DNA of 64,000 nucleotides, taken from assembly GCA_022835595.1 (NCBI GenBank), contig BQUP01000001.1, forward strand, positions 1,488,001 through 1,552,000, written 5' to 3'. Positions 1 to 10,404 of the stretch are shown here, one piece after another. The stretch's first letter is position 1; every line of letters starts with the position of its first letter. The notes below the pieces were generated by a model. It worked only from the letters and a program-made list of their open reading frames with translations, was not told the origin of the DNA and did not search any database. Both the position numbers and the translations under genes were made by a program. The stretch comes from Cystobasidium ongulense (lineage: Eukaryota > Basidiomycota > Cystobasidiomycetes > Cystobasidiales > Cystobasidiaceae).

Positions 1-250
1 GCGATTTCCAGTACTAAGGCAGTATGGACGATACTATCACACCATATAGACTGACATTGCTTTCAAGACGCAGTTGGACAGATGGACGCTGCGAGTCGAT
101 ACGCCTGCATGCTGGATGATCGGGCTTTCGGCATGTTCGGCATTGGCCGTTCGGTTGTGTCCGTGGAAGATCTGAAAATGGATCCATCAATAGAAGACGG
201 CGCTGTTGGCGCAGGACCACATCACATCGCGGTGTCGCATCACTGCGGCA

Positions 251-2014
251 ATGCAAGAGAAGGAAGGTTCGAGCGGGCAGGCGATGACCAGCTTGCCAGC
301 CGCCAGTCCAGCTCAGGGAATAGTGCGAGAAGATCCTGGACAGATCGCGCCTGAACTCGAATCCGGGGGAATCCTCGCTCCTGCACCCTCTAGCGACAAG
401 TTGTCTATCAAAGACGACGAAGATGCGCCAGCTCCAATCGCGCTGGAGAAGATAGTTGCCCAAGAAGATGACGCCCTCTACTTTCCCGACGGGGGGTATG
501 GATGGGTGGTCATCGGCTGCATGTTCTTCACAAACATGGTCACATGGGGCATCAATTCTTCCTTTGGAGTCTTCTTGTCCTTCTATCTTCAAAACGACTA
601 TTTCCCTGGCGCAACTCCACTTCAATTCGCTTTCGTTGGAGGCCTTTCGCTCTCTCTAGCTATGGCAGTAGGGCCAGTCTCAAATTACCTCTCAAAGGCA
701 GTCGGCTTTCGGTACACCATGTGCGCTGGAGCCGCAATGTTGGCGGGTGGTCAGATTCTCGCTGGCTTCTCAAAGCATATATGGCATTTATTCCTGACTC
801 AAGGCGTTTTATTCGGCCTGGGTCTAGGCTTCGTAGGTGATGACTCGATTATCAGCGCGGGTAACAGGCTCATACCTCCACTTTCTACAGATCATGGTCT
901 CCATCACCCCTGTAGCAACGCAATGGTTCGATAAAAGACGTGGTTTGGCGTTGGTGCGACTTCATCCTCAGATAAGCGACGAACGTCGAGGAACTCGCTG
1001 ACCATCCTTTGTACGAATAGGGTATCGGTGGTGGAGGTTCTGGAGCTGGAGGACTGCTGTTCTCGAACATTACCCGCATCATGCTTGAGAAGACATCGCT
1101 GAAATGGGCATTCCTGCTCAAGTAAGTCAACCTCTCTCACCTAGCTTCTGCAAACCTTGGCTAAGATTTGCTTCAGCGGCTTGATATCTACCGCAGTCTT
1201 GATGCCATGCATATTTCTCTTGAAGAGTGAGTCATGTGCTACCGAATCAGGCTTGTAACAAATCTGACATGTATTGCTTTTACAGCGAGGAACAAACCAC
1301 TCAAAACTCGCTTTGAGCCATTCAAAGTTTCACTGTTCAAGATGCCTGCCTTCCTTTCTCTAGTAGCTTGGGGTGTCTTCACTCAGCTTTCATACACTGT
1401 CGGAATCTACGTAAGCTTCTTATTCCGTCTTCACACAAGTTCACGGCCGCTGATCTGATCTGCATATAATACAGAGCGTACCCACATACGCTACCGAAGG
1501 TTTGGGACTACCACAGAAAGATGGCGCCACTTTACAAGCCATTATGGCTGCTGGTCAGCTTACACTCCGACCACTATGCGGTCTATTCCTGGACAAAGTA
1601 GGGCGAATCAACGGAGCAATGCTAGTAACGATAGCAGCTGGTCTCACGAATCTCCTAATATGGATGTTTGCTCGGAATTTTAGTATTCTTGCGCTATTCG
1701 CATATCTACAAGGAGGTCTAGGTGGAGTTTACTGGATATCAAATAATGCTCTCCTTACGGAAATTATCGGTATTAGGAATTTAGCTTCTGGTCTTTCTAT
1801 GCTTTGGTTATCTATTGTAGCGCCAGCTACTATTGCAGAAGCGGTCGCTTTACTGTTATTGGATTATAGCAAGAAGGATCTGGGTAAGACGGGACCAGCA
1901 GCGTATCATATCAGTATTGGATTCGCAGGTGCATGCTTCGTAGTTTCGGGATTATCATTACTTGTCGCCAAGTTCTGGAAACAAGGCAACCTCAAGGTAT
2001 TCAAGAAGACATAG
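251..2014 (+). CDS. MCT-type (SLC16-like) major facilitator transporter
   Basis: Proton-coupled monocarboxylate-type transporter of the plasma membrane or an organelle; the substrate cannot be told from sequence. Six exons: 251-832, 891-953, 1021-1121, 1177-1226, 1286-1410, 1475-2014, giving 486 residues. After an acidic N-terminus of about 80 residues comes the family signature PDGGYGWVV in TM1, then a second signature, WFDKRRGLAL followed by a glycine-rich GIGGGGSGAGG, built across the second intron, which confirms the splice model. Hydrophobic segments continue to the C-terminus, fitting 12 TMs. The first ATG in frame is at 251. Family assignment is firm. Fungal members often do not carry classical monocarboxylates, so no substrate is claimed. 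Confidence 0.88.
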
Positions 2015-2155
2015 TTGGAGTTGTCGGCATGCTAGTAAGCGATGCCTAGTAACAGTAATTTCTTCGATTCATAGGAGCAGTTGCATGTACAGTACTACTC
2101 ATTTAACAAGACTCGCATAACTAAAACATCGGTATTCTTAATTATCCATTCCTAC

Positions 2156-3336
2156 CTACACTGTCCTTGCTACTTTCAGTGAACGAATTCCTCGTCCGAC
2201 TTGTCCCATGTCTATTGCTTGACATGTTCTCGCACTGTCTTTGATCATCTCTGTTGTATGCGGATCCGCCGGAATTGAACTTGACCCATTTGTTTGATTT
2301 GCAGTTTCTTTTGCTGGTAAGAAGAGGAACATGATTGTGACTATTGTCTTTACTGCTGCTGCTAAATAACATGGCGATTCCTCGCTCTTGTACTTGTACA
2401 TTGCTGCTCCCACTGCTCCTCCTATCCACATTGACAAAATATGGAGGAACCGCCTATCACGAGCTGCTGAGCGAGAAGTGAGATATTCAACTCAGCCATA
2501 ACTGCGTACGATCTAACGTTAGAGGTAAGTATCGAAATATGCTGACATTTTGACCAGCCTAGCTTGAACAGCTCAGGATCGACTAGCAGATCGCCATAGG
2601 GTGTAGTGACTGTAATGTTACAGCATCATTACAAAGACCTCCTTATCACACGTCGGTATCGGGAACGAAGGAAGACGAGACACCTACGCATGGCTGTGGT
2701 TACCTCAGGTACGCCCATCGATCTCGCCATAGCTACTTGAAAGCCAGATCCAGTGGATAATAAGATTATTGACGTGAAACGACTAGGTCTAGTCTTTTCA
2801 ATTGCCCCGATACCAAGTAGTATGCAGACGAGTATGATCGCTCCCGTCTGATACGAATGAGAGAGAAGGAGCCACCATCTACGCCTCTTCATTACGTCCA
2901 GGAGTAGGTGAAACAAAGTTTTAGTTCTTCGCCATTACTGGCAAGCGGAGTGTCTGGCCAAATTTAGAAATAGCGGAAAAGAAACCCACCCGACCAAAGT
3001 GATTTCCCAGTTGACCACCCAGCGTACAGCTCATTAAAAAGCAACTCAATGAAACGCATACGTTGATAAATCGTTGATGACTCTCTAGTAGACCAAACGC
3101 GCCAACGTAGATCAGTATCGAGTTGCCGGTTTGATTTGCTAAGAAGCATAGATAGGCTGTTTGGTTCATACGAAAGAAATGAGATAAAATATCCTTCCTT
3201 TGTCGTATACGCTTGTGAAAGATGCCTTACACGCTATTGAGAAACTGTCCAGAGCACCAGTGGCGAAACTCATAGCGAGAAGTTGCAGGACGATGCCTTC
3301 TTCTCCGACATCGTCATGGAGAGAACCTATTCTCAT
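2156..3336 (-). CDS. DUF1275 (YoaK-type) membrane protein
   Basis: Small integral membrane protein of the DUF1275 family; function unknown. Exons on the minus strand: 3231-3336, 2990-3156, 2688-2886, 2547-2609, 2156-2466, giving 281 residues. Family hallmarks appear in order: ATGALDSFSIASYLCFLANQ TGN near the N-terminus, a GGQLGNHFG turn, the basic RRRRWW segment before a TM helix, STGSGFQVAMARSMG, then VTTAMLTTPYGDLLVDPELF, and a final RDRRFLHILSMWIGGAVGA helix. These are split over five exons and only fit once the introns are removed. The 2990/2886 and 2547/2466 junctions use weaker splice sites and could be off by a few codons. The ATG at 3336 follows an in-frame stop. The gene ends 141 bp from the end of the convergent transporter gene. 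Confidence 0.8.
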
Positions 3337-3679
3337 ACGATCTTTGGAACTTCATTCAATCGTCGATGGTTGTTTGATAGACCTGTTTCGGTGGATAAGG
3401 TGGAATTGAGGGAAGAGTTGAAAGAGAAAGAGAAGTGACAAAGCCCAGCGGAAAACGTGATCAGTGTGAGTGACAGCCAGGCCAAGGCTGTGGCACAAAG
3501 TGAGAGGCACGGCAGTCAAGCGAGCATAGCAAATGCAAGCATATAGACACCGTTGAGCCAACATAGTGCGCTGTCGATGGTTTCCATCGCGTTCCAGCAG
3601 ATCTCCGATTGCCTTTGACCACTATTCGAGTATACTGTTACAACATTGTCTCAGATTGTCGGAGAGCACTCATCAGTGA

Positions 3680-4369
3680 TCATGCAAAGCGCAGATTTGT
3701 GGGCATGCCATCTCCTCCAGCAGGTCCATCGTGGTGGTCGTCCTCATCCTGCCGTGATGCAGCTTTCGATTTTACACCCGCTTCTTGACCCAATTCAACA
3801 CCTCCGACCGATTTACCATAGCCTAGTCTCGCTTTCATCCATTTTGTTAATGGCTGTCCTTCCTGATGTGGTAGTGCTCCTCCACGTCCTCTCGCCCAAG
3901 CAGCGTCTGCTAGTGACTTTTCCGAAGAGGGTGTCGATGATGAAGATGGACCAGCTTGACGTGCTGAAGCTGATTGCTGTTTCTTTGCTTCTGTTTTGAA
4001 CCCTCGTGTGATTGCAGAGTAGCAATGTGAGCAAAAGTTGTGACTTGCTTTGGCGCGTCCGCATCCTGGACATGTAACGATGTCTGGTGGGAGGAAAGGC
4101 AATGAATTCCAATGATCAGGATATGCAAAGACTGGACCCAGCTTGATCTGGGTAATTCACTCACTGTCCTTCTCCTTCAGATGCTTGTTCGCAGATCTCA
4201 TGCGCTTCCTCGAGTGCGACACTCTGCTCTTTGGCACGGCGAGCAGGATTGGCGGCAGCAGCTCGAGGAGCGACGCTGGCGACTGGAAGAGGGTTTGCAG
4301 GCCATTCTGGAGGGCTGCGATGAGCGGATTCTGGCTGTATGCGAATCCTGCACGGAGAGCGAGTGCCAT
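3680..4369 (-). CDS. MRPL32: mitochondrial large ribosomal subunit protein bL32m
   Basis: Zinc-binding protein of the mitochondrial 54S ribosomal subunit. Two exons, 4165-4369 and 3680-4083, give 202 residues. The mature start is the conserved VPKSRVSHSRKRMR block, followed after the splice by CPGCGRAK and CSHC, the four zinc-ligand cysteines. The first 50 or so residues are hydrophobic and basic, as expected of a targeting presequence that is removed in this family. The C-terminal tail after the zinc ribbon is about 110 residues, much longer than the short tail usual for the family, and is rich in Gly, Ser, Asp and His. Divergent from the Mtf2-like gene with 255 bp between start codons. Confidence 0.88.
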
Positions 4370-4624
4370 GGCGGTGGATGTGGTCGAGTCGAGCAAAGCA
4401 GACTGAACAGCTGCTTTGATTGCAGTTGATGGTTTGTAGAAGAGATGATCAACAATTTTTATAGAGCAGGCAGCTCTTGCAGTCGCCAACCCATCACTCA
4501 TACGTTCCCGCAATGAGAGCTGGCAAAGCAAGAACATTGCAGAATACGCTGCATACCGTCGCTGCACGCCAACCGGCTCGACGCTGCATCTGCGCATTCT
4601 CGACCAGCTGCAAAAGCAGCCAGC
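4370..4624. promoter_or_regulatory. shared divergent promoter, bL32m / Mtf2-like
   Basis: 255 bp separate the two start codons. Both products are predicted to act in mitochondrial gene expression, so a common bidirectional promoter is a reasonable inference. No clear TATA box or factor site is visible. Confidence 0.4.
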
Positions 4625-6568
4625 ATGATCAGTAGGTTATCGAAGTCGGATATTGCACACCCCAACATTCAGGCTAAGAGACTTCATAGACCTCCTCAGA
4701 GTTCCACTCCATCTCGATATGACCAATTGTGGGACGGGCTATCCACGTCGATGGACGGGCTCAAGGTGTCCGGTCCACGAAAGAACCCTCGTGCAGCAGT
4801 GACACCTCGACAATACACACCGCCATTCCCCTCAATGCACAACCAAGACGGCGATGATACACCATCTAGTATATCCCGTTTTAGATCTGCCTTTCAATCC
4901 CATCTACCGCCTATACCGAATAGTAGAGCATCATCATCATCTTTGCAGGAAAGTGGTGGCAAAGGTTCATCGCAAGGTGGTGACAAGAATGAAAGCATGT
5001 GGGCGAGGCCACCAAGCCAGAGTCTCAAAGAAGACACGCGCGCTTTTCAACACAAGACAAGTCCGCAGGAACTTCACGACAGCAATACTGCTTCGTCTGC
5101 ACCCTCAACTGGAGGAGTCGCTTGGGCGGATCTTCTCGCCAAGATCCAACAGACTCGTCAGAGCAACTATCCTTCCTTACCTGCAGACTACCAACATCGA
5201 GCTGCAGACGCAAGAGTCCCTTCATCAGTGCCCACTTCGCGCACACCAGCAAATGATCACGCCCGTGCGGCTGGAGCTCACATTGATGAATCGCTACATG
5301 ATCGCATATTTGAATCTCAAGCCGAATCAAGAAAGTACAGTCTAGCTTTACAAGAAGAGATACGAGATTTACAAAATCCAGCAGAAGCTCTGAATTGGTT
5401 ACAGGAGCGTTTATTCGACAAGACGAACGAACAATCATTAATGTCAAAAATCGATAATACATCTGGTACTGCTTCTGAATTACATAATTTGTATGGCGAT
5501 TTACTGGTGGATATTACAAACTACCTTCGAACATCTTCAACTTCACAAACTTCGTTCTTACCTCTTATACTAGCGAAAGCGCATTCTCCAACTTCCTACC
5601 TTTACGGATGTACAGCCAAGTTGTACGCTGTGAACATAAGGACTAAATGGGAATTATATGGCGACATTCAAGGTGTTCTTGAACTTATCCAGGACATGGA
5701 AAAGGGAGCCATACATTTAAATCCTGCTATTAAGGATTATATCAAGAATATAAGTATGGCTGTTATGGCAGATCGAATGAGAGCGCAAAGAGAACTTGAT
5801 ACAGAAGAAGAAGCTGCACGTCTTACACAACCACAGGAACAGAGTATCGAAAGTTATTTTGCTGCTTCTGAAGAAGTTGAAGGACTTGAAGATGAGAATC
5901 AAGCAAGACCAAAAGTAGGAAAACCTCTTAGATTCTCAAGTGACGCTAAGATTGAAAGTAGACTCTTCTTTACTACTTCTCAACATAGAGCATTGAAAGA
6001 GATTGAGAGATTAGTAGTTCAAGATCAAGAGAGGTATTTCGAATGGAGAGCGAGAGAGGACAATTTACATGATAATATAGTGTCGAGGTATGGTAGAGGT
6101 GAAATTCGAAACAGTATTGCGTATGGCAATTCACAATCTAACGTGGAAGGTAGCGGTGAGACGGAGAATGTGTCGGACGTCAATGCTCTTATTGGGACAT
6201 ATGGAAGAGGTATTCCTGTATATACCCCTCGAGATCGCACGAACCCATCGCAACTATCATCAGACAGAAGAATAGCAAGTGGTCCAAGATCAACTAATGG
6301 TAGACCCTCCAACTCCTCTGATAGCTTCAAGGCGCAAGAAAAAGAAGCACAAACTGCAGCTTCGATAGACAATAATTCGTCGTTTGATATCCTAAACGAA
6401 GCTGTGTCTGAGGCAAGTAGAGAAACCAAACCCAAGAAGAAGAAAACTGCAAAGCTTACCTGGACAAAGAAGAGCAAGAAGCACTCGATGAGAAAAGAGG
6501 GTGCTGGTGCAATTGCTTCTTCAAAGCAAGATGTGAAAAGGGAGGTTAAGCCTAGGATATCCCCTTGA
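4625..6568 (+). CDS. Mtf2-like mitochondrial RNA-processing factor
   Basis: Single-exon gene of 647 residues. The first 200 or so residues are low-complexity and Ser/Pro-rich with basic stretches. The middle (about 240-400) is predicted helical and contains LYGDLLVDITNYL, then a segment around SPTSYLYGCTAKLYAVNIR, KWELYGDIQGVLELIQDM and GAIHLNPAIKDYI. This order resembles the C-terminal domain of fungal Mtf2/Nam1 proteins, which bind mitochondrial transcripts next to the RNA polymerase. The C-terminus is very basic (KPKKKKTAKLTWTKKSKK) and could bind RNA. The family call is from motif memory and is moderate; the alternative is an unclassified helical-repeat mitochondrial protein. Its divergent neighbour bL32m supports a mitochondrial role. 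Base composition shifts to AT-rich from about 5340 onward. Confidence 0.55.
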   Translation: MISRLSKSDIAHPNIQAKRLHRPPQSSTPSRYDQLWDGLSTSMDGLKVSGPRKNPRAAVTPRQYTPPFPSMHNQDGDDTPSSISRFRSAFQSHLPPIPNSRASSSSLQESGGKGSSQGGDKNESMWARPPSQSLKEDTRAFQHKTSPQELHDSNTASSAPSTGGVAWADLLAKIQQTRQSNYPSLPADYQHRAADARVPSSVPTSRTPANDHARAAGAHIDESLHDRIFESQAESRKYSLALQEEIRDLQNPAEALNWLQERLFDKTNEQSLMSKIDNTSGTASELHNLYGDLLVDITNYLRTSSTSQTSFLPLILAKAHSPTSYLYGCTAKLYAVNIRTKWELYGDIQGVLELIQDMEKGAIHLNPAIKDYIKNISMAVMADRMRAQRELDTEEEAARLTQPQEQSIESYFAASEEVEGLEDENQARPKVGKPLRFSSDAKIESRLFFTTSQHRALKEIERLVVQDQERYFEWRAREDNLHDNIVSRYGRGEIRNSIAYGNSQSNVEGSGETENVSDVNALIGTYGRGIPVYTPRDRTNPSQLSSDRRIASGPRSTNGRPSNSSDSFKAQEKEAQTAASIDNNSSFDILNEAVSEASRETKPKKKKTAKLTWTKKSKKHSMRKEGAGAIASSKQDVKREVKPRISP

Positions 6569-6811
6569 ACTGTAACTATACCCTTGTCAGACTATCATTT
6601 CACTCGTTGAGCGCAATCAAACAATTACAATGAACGTGCGAGAAGCTTGAGCGCTGCTGATCGCCATTACTGCCTGGTCTGTTGTGTATCGAAGTGATAG
6701 AGCCCCACTTGTTGCCGGACGATGATCGGGGTCTTTGTTCCGCCGTTCCAGCTGTATCTCATCTACCCTTTGCACTGCTTCTGCACTCGCCATATTGTAC
6801 TCATCATCACC

Positions 6812-7293
6812 ATGCCCAAGATCATCCACATCGTACTCATCAAAGCCGAGCCATCCGCTGGCGACTTTACGCAAGAATGGAAGCAGAAAGGTGAAGCCAT
6901 GCTGGGTGGGTCCTTTACCGTTTCATTTGCTTTGAATGGAATGGGAAAGCTAACTGCGAATGGTTCATGATCATAGGCAAGATCCCAGGTCTGCTCGATA
7001 TCAAACTCAATGACTGCATCGAGGGAACGAGGCATAGAACCGCTGGATATACACATAGTGGGTCTTGCAGCAATACGGAACCCTTCGCTAGCCGTCCCAC
7101 ACGGCAGCCATGGTATTGAACGATGCATCTTTGCCTCGACAGTGCTATACTCGGTCTTTGACAACGAAGAGAGCCTGCGCGTGAGTATCATACTGCCCTT
7201 GTGCTTCCCAGCTCTGTTCTTGGACTGACCATCCGTCTCGTCCGGCTATGACACTCCCAGAAATACGCCACTGATCCCACCCATGTCGAGTAA
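6812..7293 (+). CDS. stress-responsive A/B-barrel (Dabb) domain protein
   Basis: Small dimeric alpha/beta-barrel protein of the Dabb superfamily; individual members range from plant stress proteins to fungal cyclases and decarboxylases, so no reaction is assigned. Exons 6812-6905, 6977-7057, 7092-7180 and 7261-7293 give 98 residues, the usual length for one domain. It opens with MPKIIHIVLIKAE, the family's first strand, has KIPGLLDIKL, then VLYSVFDNEESLRKYATDP THVE, matching the common 'F...E.L..Y..hp.H' ending. The third exon joins through an intron of only 34 nt, which is the least certain junction. The start is the ATG in context CACCATGCC. Confidence 0.7.
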
Positions 7294-8050
7294 GCGCGAC
7301 TTGGCTCCCTTGAACTATATGGGAATTAGTGGTTGTGCTTACTTTCTCGTTCCAACAGGCTCCTCAAGTATGGCGAGGGCAAATTCGCAGGTGAGGGGCT
7401 TTGTCGTTAGCTACAGTAAAGTCGGATCCTGATGCAATCTTCCGTTGACATGCAGACAAGCTTGCTTTTGATATGGAAATATAGACGGTGATTCGCACAT
7501 GTAGTCGTACATAGCTAGTCTCCATGATAGTCCGCATGAAATGTCCCAGCATCAGTACTCGCGAGGAAACGATGGCGCACGTGACTGAGAAATGCGGGAG
7601 AAACTCGGTCTTTGCTTTCAAGCTTCTTCTCTGCTTTACTCTACTTGCTCTTATTCCCTCGCTTTGTGCACAATCACAGCATGCACGTTGCATCCGACCC
7701 AACTATCAAAGCTACATTATGCCCACCATGCATTGTATTCTGTTTGTCGCCCTCGAAGCTCCTGTTCCTGCAGCAGTGACAATGAATGACAATTCTCAGG
7801 CCGGTCCATTCCCATTTCTCGCGGACTCGTGTCTGATGGCTGTTGGTTGGGTTGCGCTGTTCCCTTCCATCTGACACCTGTGCATGCTGCTGCTGCTCAC
7901 TAGTATCACCTGCGAGCCTCACCGCATCGACTGTCTGTATACCAGCTAGAACAGAACTCGAAGATCAGCGTTGGATGGCGATGAACGAGTAGCAGTACTC
8001 GTCAAGAAGGCCTCTTCAGGCCAGATAGCTGCAGTATCAACACTGCAAAC
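7294..8050. other. intergenic stretch, Dabb gene to four-TM gene
   Basis: About 760 bp with several short overlapping open frames on both strands, none with a recognisable domain. It contains a CACGTGAC box at 7578-7585. Probably 3' UTR of the Dabb gene plus promoter and 5' UTR of the gene at 8051. Confidence 0.5.
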
Positions 8051-10129
8051 ATGCGCGTCCACGTCCAGGAAGTGTCCGAGTCGACCTCTTCCATCGCAGA
8101 ACACGACCTGTCCGACCTCGTCCCTACATATTCGCCAGCTCATCTACAGCATCAGCAGCACGAGCAGCACGAGCTGAACATCACCAATGGCTGCTTTCCA
8201 GCTGTAGAAACGTACTCTGGTGCATCTACACCCTTTGGTGAAGAAGTCGTCTCTCGCCCACCTAGAGCTATCGTCTATGCCGCCTCTACAGCCGCTCACT
8301 CCAACACATCATCCCAACATCCTACATCCCTGATACCTACGGTTTCACCACCGCGTTATCAGCTTTCGCTTTCTCATCCTGGAACTCCCCCAAGTCGCAA
8401 TGCAAATCATCATCATCGTGCACCTCCCTCACCTCCACTTTCTCAATACTCGGCGCCTACTGTCCTGCAGCAACAGCACAGCATAGCAGCATATGATCTT
8501 AGTTGGCAAAATGACATTTCAAGCATGGCAGCCTCTGTTCCAGGACGTATGCCTCACAGAGATACGGCTTCATTACCTGAATGTGAAGTACCTGAAGAGG
8601 CGGAGCACGATCCAGTCAGCCATGAACAACATTCGCGCATTACCAAAGAACAATATAGACTTGGTGTAGGGTATGATGAACATATGTCTGGTGCAGTAGG
8701 TAAGAAGATAAGCGATCAAAGAAGGTTGGAACGTTTGAAAGCGTTAGAGAAGGAATTTGGACGCGTAAAGACAGATGCCCGATTATCATGTTTCGCTAGT
8801 TCTCCCGAGTCAAAAGTAGACAACGGCGACACAACACGCAAGACATCTGATAGATCCTCCAAGGATGATTTAGAGAAAGCCCGCTATCACGAAGCAGATG
8901 ATACGAATCCTTCAAATGCAGAAATGACATTTAAAGAGATGAGAATTCAAGAAAAGGAAGAAAAGGCAAGATTGTATAAAGAACTTGGAATTACTAAAGA
9001 TGGTAATCTATTAACTCAAGGTAGGAAATTGAGATTGGCTCTAAGGTGGTCTCAAGGATTTTTGGGCCTTGTCGCTGTTATCTCTGGTTTGGGTGGTGCT
9101 TTCGTGAGTTCAATTTTTAAACATCGGACCAATGTAAATGTACACCGCTTATTAGCTTTTTATCCGTTAGTTCACCAGCCCGACAAAGGACGACGATCCC
9201 GCTCCCTCTGGAGCAGTCTCCACATGGTTTCTATACATCATCTCCCTTGCTAGTTTTGTTTGCACGGTATACCTCTTCACGATCCTACCTTGCATCCGTC
9301 GTTCAAAGTCGAAGAAGTTCTCGTCTAACGAGGCCGCTCAACTATCAGCGGGAACTATGCATAATGGTATTGTCTTGCCAATCTTTTCTTCTTCACATGC
9401 TTACAACGCTGTGGGTGGGAAGAAAGGAGGTTTTGGGAAGAAGAACCAAAAGAACAAGAAGGGATATATGATGCAAGGACATCAACAACCTATGACTGTT
9501 AATCTCGTCGTGGATCCAAGTATGCTAAAAGGAAGCGGCTTTGGTGAATCTGCATCTTCAAGACCACCTTCCAGATACGACGATTCTGGATTCGATGAAG
9601 AGGATGAAGATCATCCTAGGACCAATATACATAGGAAAGGAGGTAATTTGGAAGTCATCAAAGAGGAAGAAGGTTATTCAGAAGACGACGATCACGATTT
9701 TCATATTCCAGATTCAGAAGCGTTGCGTAATAAAAGGCGTCAAACAAATCAACCTCTAAGTCGAATGATGGATACAATGTCTATTATGAAGTTACAGGAC
9801 AAATGGCGGGAAGCTAGACGAAGAATGAGGAAATTAGCTTGGATTGATGCTGCTTGGTCTATTATTTGGTTTGCGGAGTCATTCTTCGCTATCGCTTTCG
9901 GTGGGAGTTGCAAACCTGGTTCTGCGGCTGGATGGTGAGCATTTTGAGCTTTTGACTTTGCAAAATATGCTATATTGACGACAAGTATTGGACTACCAGG
10001 TGCGACACGTACAACATGGCCCTCGCCAGCGCAGTTCTTCTAGCTGTCGGCTTCGCAACCTCTTTTGTGTTTGATGTACTCGACCTACGGCGCTCCCGCT
10101 CGACACCTCGACTTTCACGGTCTGTCTGA
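8051..10129 (+). CDS. unidentified protein with four transmembrane helices
   Basis: I do not recognise this family. Exons 8051-9103, 9171-9934 and 10000-10129 give 648 residues. The first 340 residues are soluble-looking: His/Gln/Ser/Pro-rich, then a charged helical part ending in FKEMRIQEKEEKARLYKEL. TM1 is FLGLVAVISGLGGAF at the exon 1 end; TM2 is WFLYIISLASFVCTVYLFTIL at the start of exon 2. A roughly 200-residue loop follows, first strongly basic (GGKKGGFGKKNQKNKKG), then acidic, then basic again before TM3 (DAAWSIIWFAESFFAIAF). TM4 is ALASAVLLAVGFATSFVF in exon 3, with a short basic tail. Even TM number puts both ends on the same side. Likely a fungus-specific membrane protein; localisation unknown. 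Confidence 0.75.
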
Positions 10130-10404
10130 TTTGTCACTTCAACTGTAGAGTAGCGAGTCAGTGTACACAAGAAGTATCTTCGTTGAAAGTGCATGTATGT
10201 GGAAAGTATTCGCGTTGCCGAACTTGCACTCTGCGCGTGTTTTTCTTGATCGCGTTTTGGATTCTTGGACAAAGTGAGAGTTGCTTGCAGACCTGCTTTG
10301 TCTTTCTGTATCAACACTACCTGCTCATCCTGACACGGCAGCCCGTCCACTTTGAGAGCCTCGGTCAAGCACACTGCGCTCCCTCACCCACGCTCACGCC
10401 CGCC

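Noticed and set aside
14-625. 203-codon minus-strand frame
   Set aside because: Antisense to the transporter's first exon, no domain, and no ATG start supported; a shadow frame.
3352-3600. Possible upstream exon of the DUF1275 gene (METIDSALCWLNG)
   Set aside because: The gene already has a good ATG at 3336 after an in-frame stop, and the piece does not splice in frame to give a better family match.
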